From: Chitinophagales bacterium
GTDB lineage: Bacteria; Bacteroidota; Bacteroidia; Chitinophagales; UBA2359
Direction of reading: 5' to 3'
Assembly (NCBI GenBank): GCA_020629595.1
Contig: JAHDDA010000011.1
Span: 1 to 20,028, forward strand
DNA length: 20,028 nt
A program made the translations under genes and the position numbers. Below, in pieces: positions 15,146 to 20,028 of this stretch (positions are counted from its first letter, which is position 1; the number at the start of each line of letters is the position of its first letter). Under the pieces are notes generated by a model. That model was not told the origin of the DNA and ran no database searches. It was given only the letters and a program-made list of their open reading frames with translations.

Positions 15146-16201
15146 ATGAAGTTTTTACAATACTGTTTTACTGTTTCCTTGGCTGTTTGTTTATTGGGTT
15201 GCGATGCCGATGACGAAACCAATAACCAAAATACAGAGCAAGAACCCTTAGAAATTACTGATAATGCAAGCTGGATGAGTGCAGTGATTGCTTATTACGC
15301 CGAACAAAATATTACACTAACCGATATTTGTTTTCCAAGAGCCCACGATGCTGGGAATTACCTAGAAACCTCGTGTACCATAGGTGCAAATGCCTGCAAT
15401 ACTCGTACACAGGAAATTGATATTGAAAATATGCTTTTGGCGGGTGTTCGTGAATTTGATATGCGACCACATCTTTTTGCTGAAGATAATATTTTTTATA
15501 CGCATCACTACACCTCTTGCGGAGGTTTAGGCTGTAATGGCGATTCGTTTGAAAATATGCTTCAAGCAATAAAAAGCTTTTTAGATACCCACGCCGAAAT
15601 AGTAATAATTGATATAAACCATTATTGCGAAACAAATCAAAATGATGAACAGCTTATAAATTTGATTAATAACACTTTAGGAAATCGTTTGTATAAAGAG
15701 ACTTCCTCTACGCAAAATAACGTACTAGAAACACCGCTTAACCAAATTATTTCTTTAGATGATAATACAGGTAAAGCCATTGTTACTTACGAAGGTTTAA
15801 CACCAAGCCCCGAACATAGAGCTTTAGGAATGTTTACCGAAAATGGTACTTTTACAACCGCTGGAAGTTACGCAAACAAATTTATTTTTGAAGAAATGTA
15901 TGCCGACCAATTGGCAAAATTTGAAAATTACGAGGCTAGTACACAAAGTCTATTTGAAATTTCGTGGACTTTAACGCAAAATACTGATATAGCCATTGAA
16001 TGTGCCATTGGCGATAGTACCAACTCTATTTACAACTTAGCTACAATTGCAAAAGAAAATCTAAGCAGTTCAGTTGATGAAATGATTGAAAACGGAACAA
16101 TTAGAAAAGGAAAAATACCAAATACAATTTCCATAGACATTGCCAATAACTTTGTTACCAATGAATGTATTAAAATTACAAAACTGAATTTAGAGGAATA
16201 A
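15146..16201 (+). CDS. Lipoprotein with PI-PLC X-like (phosphatidylinositol phosphodiesterase) domain
   Basis: This 351-residue exported lipoprotein has a lipobox, CLLGC, with the lipidated cysteine at residue 19 and an acidic linker after it. The domain resembles the bacterial phosphatidylinositol-specific phospholipase C X family. FPRAHDAGNY (63-72) corresponds to the common PGTHDSGTY catalytic-His segment, GVREFDMRP (100-108) to the GIRyfDlR segment, and YTHHYTSCG (118-126) supplies the second His. Then come a helix and EIVIIDINHY (151-160), like the VIvdiq strand. The family cleaves phosphatidylinositol or GPI-type lipids without calcium; activity here is inferred. Several cysteines in the catalytic half (62, 77, 84, 125, 130) may form disulfides. 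It follows a 52-residue membrane peptide by 21 nt and ends before a strong bidirectional terminator. Confidence 0.8.
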   Translation: MKFLQYCFTVSLAVCLLGCDADDETNNQNTEQEPLEITDNASWMSAVIAYYAEQNITLTDICFPRAHDAGNYLETSCTIGANACNTRTQEIDIENMLLAGVREFDMRPHLFAEDNIFYTHHYTSCGGLGCNGDSFENMLQAIKSFLDTHAEIVIIDINHYCETNQNDEQLINLINNTLGNRLYKETSSTQNNVLETPLNQIISLDDNTGKAIVTYEGLTPSPEHRALGMFTENGTFTTAGSYANKFIFEEMYADQLAKFENYEASTQSLFEISWTLTQNTDIAIECAIGDSTNSIYNLATIAKENLSSSVDEMIENGTIRKGKIPNTISIDIANNFVTNECIKITKLNLEE

Positions 16202-16235
16202 ATTAGGCGTTCGTACAAATTACAAAATTGATGAT

Positions 16236-16272
16236 AAAAAAACCGTTAGCTTTTTCAAACTAACGGTTTTTT
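16236..16272. terminator. Bidirectional rho-independent terminator
   Basis: A perfect 13-bp stem, AAAAAACCGTTAG (16237-16249) with CTAACGGTTTTTT (16260-16272), and a 10-nt loop lie between two convergent genes. Each strand ends in a T-tract, so it can serve both the PI-PLC-like gene and the 610-residue T9SS protein gene. Confidence 0.92.
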
Positions 16273-16317
16273 GTAAATGCAGGGCAATCCTCCCTACACA
16301 ATATAAGTGTTTTTCTG

Positions 16318-18150
16318 TTACTTCTTAATTAACTTAGTTGTAGCCATTCCTGCATCAGTAGAAACTTGTACAAAGTAAATACCCGAAGCAAAGTTTGTAA
16401 CATCTAATTCAATTTGGTTAGCTCCTGATTGAACAAATAATTCTTGTGAAGAAATAACTTTACCTGTTAAATCAACAATTTGTAAATTCATTTGCTCGGC
16501 ATTGCTTACAGTTAAACTTAAAGTAGCAACATCTGCAACTGGTTGTGGGAAAACATTCATTTCTTGAACGTTATCTAACTTAATAGTTGAACTTACACAA
16601 TCACTTCCATTTGCATCTAAAATTGAATAGAATATTGGGTTAGATAATTCATAACAACCCTGAATTCCACCAATTGTTCCATCAGTGCTTTCAGCCATAT
16701 CTTCAACAGAAATAGCCCAACCTAAAATATCGCCAACAGCTAAACCAGAAACATCAAACATATTTTCTGCTTGTGGTCCTGCTAAAATTGAATATTCATC
16801 TTGTGAACCGTTGAAATCTGTTAACATATACATTACACCACCAGCACCAGAACCAGCATCATCTAAAGTTACCTCTAACATTTCGTTTTGGCAAACAGAA
16901 GTTACACCCGCAGAAATTGTAGGACCAGTAACCTCACAAGGAGCACCAGAACCTGTAACTTCTAAACAAAAATCTCCAGCTGTTCCATTATATCCATCTA
17001 CTAATAAATAATATAATTGTCCGTTATCTGTTGAAATAGTTAATGTTGAAAGGTAGTTTCCTGAACCTTCATCAATATCATCGTTACAAGCAACTTGTTG
17101 TCCATTACAAGAACCTTCGTAAATAGCAAATTGTGTATCATCGTTAGCTGTCGTAATTCCTGCACAAGAGTTGTTTGAAGTAATAGTTACCTCACTTCCA
17201 CTTCCGTAAAAAGTAAACCAAATAGTAGCTTGGAAAACATCATCACTAAAGTAACAACCTGCTTGAGATTCTGGCTCATCGGCATCAACAGTTGAATTTG
17301 AGTTATTGAAAGGTCCATTTTCACCTTCACTTAATGCAATAGCACCTCCACAAACATCATTTGCAGGCGGAGCAACAGCATTACAAAAATCGCCAATACT
17401 TGTTAATCCATCTAAACTAAATACTAAAGAGTTTGCACAAGCGGCATCATTATCATTTACAATATCAATTGTAACATCGCCACCAGCAATAGCATCTAAA
17501 TCTTCTTGAACTAATAATAAAAATTCGATACCTGAAGAAGCACCATCAAACTCAATAGCAGCAGTACCTTCACCAGAAGTATTAAAAATACCATTTGAAG
17601 CTGTAACTGTATAAGTAGTTGCTTCGTTACCAAATACGGTAAATGCAACAGCAATAGTATCATTTGTAGCTACACAAAAAGGTTGAGCAGCAAATGTAGC
17701 TGAAGCAGCTTCACCACTTGCATCAATCCAAGTAGGATCTGCACAGCAAAAACCGTAAACACTTGGTACACCAATAGCTTCAAAAGTTGAAGAAATTGTA
17801 CCTACACAATCGGTTTCAGTTACCCCTGTGAAAGTTACTTCAAAAGAACCACCAGAAGCATCAATATCATCTTGTGTTACATTTAAGTAAGCAATAAATC
17901 CATCATCAATAAATTCTGAATCGAAAGTACCTACATTTGAAGTTAATGTGTAAGAAGCGTCTGCACCTGAAATAGTTGCTACTGGAATTTGAATCATTTC
18001 GCCATCACAAAATACGGTTGGTGTTTCTGCAATAAACGCACCACCATCATCAAAACCAACAAAAATTACTTCTACTTCACACTGAGCAAAAGCATTGGTT
18101 GTAAATAAACAGCAAAAAACTGTGAAAATTGAAAATAAAAGTTTTTTCAT
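16318..18150 (-). CDS. Large secreted T9SS cargo protein with tandem repeat domains
   Basis: This 610-residue exported protein has a signal peptide (1-22, ending AFA before Gln). Residues about 24-135 and 136-256 are two diverged copies of one domain. Each shows FC near the start, a YTLTSNVGTF or YTVTASNGIF strand, a VTQDDIDASGG or VQEDLDAIAGG segment, and closes with GFC or DFC. A pre-peptidase-like beta domain follows (about 262-402), with NDVCGGAIAL, WFTFYGSGSEVTI, FAIYEGSC, VACNDDID and YYLLVDGYNG. After an Ig-like stretch (403-515), the type A sorting domain (about 530-610) has VFPQPVADVATLSL, MNLQIVDLTGKVI and FASGIYFVQVSTDAGMATTKLIKK. The protein is Asp-rich and basic-poor, as is common for surface proteins. 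No enzyme domain is visible; an adhesive or structural role is only inferred. The bidirectional terminator at 16236-16272 follows it. Confidence 0.87.
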   Translation of the reverse strand: MKKLLFSIFTVFCCLFTTNAFAQCEVEVIFVGFDDGGAFIAETPTVFCDGEMIQIPVATISGADASYTLTSNVGTFDSEFIDDGFIAYLNVTQDDIDASGGSFEVTFTGVTETDCVGTISSTFEAIGVPSVYGFCCADPTWIDASGEAASATFAAQPFCVATNDTIAVAFTVFGNEATTYTVTASNGIFNTSGEGTAAIEFDGASSGIEFLLLVQEDLDAIAGGDVTIDIVNDNDAACANSLVFSLDGLTSIGDFCNAVAPPANDVCGGAIALSEGENGPFNNSNSTVDADEPESQAGCYFSDDVFQATIWFTFYGSGSEVTITSNNSCAGITTANDDTQFAIYEGSCNGQQVACNDDIDEGSGNYLSTLTISTDNGQLYYLLVDGYNGTAGDFCLEVTGSGAPCEVTGPTISAGVTSVCQNEMLEVTLDDAGSGAGGVMYMLTDFNGSQDEYSILAGPQAENMFDVSGLAVGDILGWAISVEDMAESTDGTIGGIQGCYELSNPIFYSILDANGSDCVSSTIKLDNVQEMNVFPQPVADVATLSLTVSNAEQMNLQIVDLTGKVISSQELFVQSGANQIELDVTNFASGIYFVQVSTDAGMATTKLIKK

Positions 18151-18414
18151 AATTAAAAAATTAGGTAAAATAAAATATTTAAAAATATTGATTAAATAAA
18201 TAAGTTTAAATCATAAATAGACTGCCAAATTAAGCAAAAATGAAGAGTTTTAATACAATGTAGCTTCAAATTAATCTAGTGGTAACACTAAAACAGGAGA
18301 TTTTTGTTTTTTAACTATATCATACCAGCTATTTTGTCTGTATAAAAACAAAAAAGGCGGTAATAACATTAAATTATTACCACCTATTAATTAGCTTCCC
18401 TCTTTTTGGTACTA
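18151..18414. other. Intergenic region between two T9SS protein genes
   Basis: This 264-nt A+T-rich spacer holds the terminator of the upstream minus-strand gene at one end and an A+T-rich leader before the 610-residue protein gene at the other. I see no coding region and no confident -33/-7 pair. Confidence 0.4.
18344..18384 (-). terminator. Rho-independent terminator after the repeat-containing T9SS protein gene
   Basis: On the minus strand GGTGGTAATAA pairs with TTATTACCGCC (one wobble) around a 7-nt loop and is followed by a T-rich tail (TTTTTTGTTTTT). It starts about 30 nt after the stop codon of the gene ending at 18415 and separates the two cargo genes. Confidence 0.88.
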
Positions 18415-20028
18415 TTATTTTTTAATTAGCTTTGAACTAAATAATTCATTATCTACTTCTACTTGAATATAATAAATTCCTGTAGCAAAGTGGCTAATAT
18501 TTAAACTTGAATTGCCATTAAAAGCATCTTGAATTAGTAGTTTTCCACTGGCATCATAGATAGCAATATTCACTAAATCATTGTTATTCAATTGAATATT
18601 TACAATATCTTGAACCAATGTTGGGTAAATTGTAATATCCGAACTTTCTGTTCTGTCAATAAATACAATTTCCGAAATAATATAAGTTCCATCAAAATCG
18701 TATTGTAATAAACGATAATATGCGGCATTATTTACAGCTACATCTGTAAAGCTATAAGTTGCTCCACTACTATTATTTTCTACATCAATTCTGGCAATTT
18801 CTACAAAATTTACACCATTTTCAGCGTATTCTAATGAAAAATAATCGCTATTAAATTCACTAGCAGTTGCCCATTTTAAAATGTTATTTTCGGCTTGTTT
18901 TTCGCCTTCAAAGTATAGTAGTTCAACAGCAGTTTTTACGCATGGTTCTGGAAATTCATTTACCGAAGTTGAACAACCATAAGCATCGCTAACATTAAGG
19001 CTAAAAGGTGTATTATCTACATATTCAACAAAAATAGGGAAATCATCAGCCCCAAATTGTCCATTAACATCATTACTTAATGTATAATTAGCATTGGTAT
19101 CGTATTCGGGATAACCGCCCGATACAAAATACGTAATAGTATAAGTTGAATTTCCTGTTTGCTCGTTACATTCTAAATCGTAAGTAATAACTACTGGTGT
19201 TAACCAAACTACTTGTGGTCCTTCAATAGTTACTGTTTCACAAGTACCGCCATAAGCAATAGCATTTATAAAGTAAGGCGTATTAGGATTTCCACCAAAG
19301 TCGGCAAGACTAAATGTTCCCTCAAAACTTTGAGCTAAGGTATTACCTGCTTCGTCTGTAATTACATAAACGCCAATATATTCGGCATTATCACCAAAAG
19401 ACCAAACAACGGTATTACTTAAATCAGCAATTTCTTCTGCACATAAAAATTGGTCGCCAACATCTTGTAATGAACTTGCAAAATCAATTTGGCAATCATT
19501 AGTTTGTCCTTCAGGGCAAGTTTCATTCATATTTCCATTTATAGAATCAGAAGCTGAACACGCAGTTTCATCAGTTACGGTTACGGTAATATTGTATTCT
19601 TCGCCAGCTTGTAAAACTGTTCCATTTTCTGCTCCTGAAATTTCAAAAGCACCCACAGTTCCTGCAATATCAATTACTAAAACACCGTTTCCTGTTGCAA
19701 TTCCGTTAGCATCTAATTCACACTCAATATATGCGTTTATACTAATTTCTGAATCTTCACAGGGATTAATTGGATTAAAAATTAATTCAATTATAAGTAA
19801 ATAAGGGCAACCATTTTCATCTAAAAGGTCTTCTGTTCCTGTTGGGTTATTTTCATCATACACTGTTCCACTTGGCGAGGTATAAGTGTAACCATCTCCC
19901 TGTGTACCTTCATAAGTTTCGGTTATTACTGGAATTGCATCGCCACAAGGGTTGTCAGGTAAAAATATTAATTCAACTGTAATTGTGTAAGTACAACCAT
20001 TTTCATCGGTTACTTCTTCTGTTCCTGT
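18415..20028 (-). CDS. Large repeat-containing secreted protein with T9SS type A sorting domain (5' end outside window)
   Basis: The frame stays open to the right edge, so the N-terminus and signal peptide are missing; 537 residues are visible. GTG 19863 is only the first in-window start-like codon: the same repeat pattern continues through it, so it is not the real start. The visible N-terminal part has two copies of a unit with a 62-residue period: TGTEEVTDENGCTYTITVEL and TGTEDLLDENGCPYLLIIEL, each followed by IF and an NPC motif. Ig-like or SprB-like segments follow. A VELLYFEGEKQAENNILKW linker domain, common before CTDs, precedes the type A CTD (DITIYPTLVQDIVNIQL, VNIAIYDASGKLLI, FATGIYYIQVEVDNELFSSKLIKK). 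It is probably a large adhesin-like surface protein; no enzymatic domain is seen. Confidence 0.88.
   Translation of the reverse strand, partial: TGTEEVTDENGCTYTITVELIFLPDNPCGDAIPVITETYEGTQGDGYTYTSPSGTVYDENNPTGTEDLLDENGCPYLLIIELIFNPINPCEDSEISINAYIECELDANGIATGNGVLVIDIAGTVGAFEISGAENGTVLQAGEEYNITVTVTDETACSASDSINGNMNETCPEGQTNDCQIDFASSLQDVGDQFLCAEEIADLSNTVVWSFGDNAEYIGVYVITDEAGNTLAQSFEGTFSLADFGGNPNTPYFINAIAYGGTCETVTIEGPQVVWLTPVVITYDLECNEQTGNSTYTITYFVSGGYPEYDTNANYTLSNDVNGQFGADDFPIFVEYVDNTPFSLNVSDAYGCSTSVNEFPEPCVKTAVELLYFEGEKQAENNILKWATASEFNSDYFSLEYAENGVNFVEIARIDVENNSSGATYSFTDVAVNNAAYYRLLQYDFDGTYIISEIVFIDRTESSDITIYPTLVQDIVNIQLNNNDLVNIAIYDASGKLLIQDAFNGNSSLNISHFATGIYYIQVEVDNELFSSKLIKK

Noticed and set aside
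15312..15635. 107-codon open frame antisense to the PI-PLC-like gene
   Set aside because: It lies inside a coherent lipoprotein gene and shows no signal, motif or gene context.
16685..17011. 108-codon open frame antisense to the T9SS cargo gene
   Set aside because: It results from the Asp/Thr/Ser/Ala-rich repeats of the opposite strand; its Pro/Ser-rich product looks like a complement artefact.

Overview
The window reads as a chromosomal segment of a member of the phylum Bacteroidetes (Bacteroidota), probably a flavobacterium-like aquatic species. The evidence is the low G+C content, Bacteroidetes-type -7 boxes (TAnnTTTG) without clear Shine-Dalgarno sequences, three proteins ending in type IX secretion (T9SS) type A C-terminal domains, a TonB-dependent outer-membrane receptor, and the gene order DUF177 - rpmF - fabH - efp. 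No tRNA, rRNA, CRISPR array, transposase or phage gene was seen.

Layout. (1) 1-552: a gene-free A+T-rich leader. (2) 553-5475 (+): a three-gene signalling unit. It encodes a TonB-dependent receptor whose signal peptide has no canonical start codon, a YfiR-like (DUF4154) periplasmic protein starting at TTG, and a membrane histidine kinase with a CHASE8/YfiN-like periplasmic sensor, starting at GTG or a nearby ATG. (3) 5477-9576 (-): an ABC1/UbiB-family atypical kinase, then a TRIC-type cation channel gene lying 14 nt downstream of purH. (4) 9695-11895: a small four-helix membrane protein (+), then an outer-membrane beta-barrel protein and a T9SS cargo protein (both -). (5) 12070-14829 (+): housekeeping cluster of DUF177/YceD, ribosomal protein L32, FabH and elongation factor P. 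A near-perfect 127-bp palindromic element and a terminator split it between rpmF and fabH. (6) 14966-16201 (+): a 52-residue membrane peptide and a PI-PLC-X-like lipoprotein. (7) 16318-20028 (-): two secreted T9SS proteins; the last contains repeats and runs off the right edge.

How the genes may work together. The first three genes resemble the P. aeruginosa YfiBNR logic, in which periplasmic YfiR restrains a CHASE8-containing inner-membrane enzyme. Here the output domain is a histidine kinase instead of a diguanylate cyclase, and an outer-membrane receptor is encoded in the same unit. No response regulator is encoded nearby. This is the most interesting system in the window. The rest is mostly core metabolism and translation plus the secreted surface proteins usual for this phylum.
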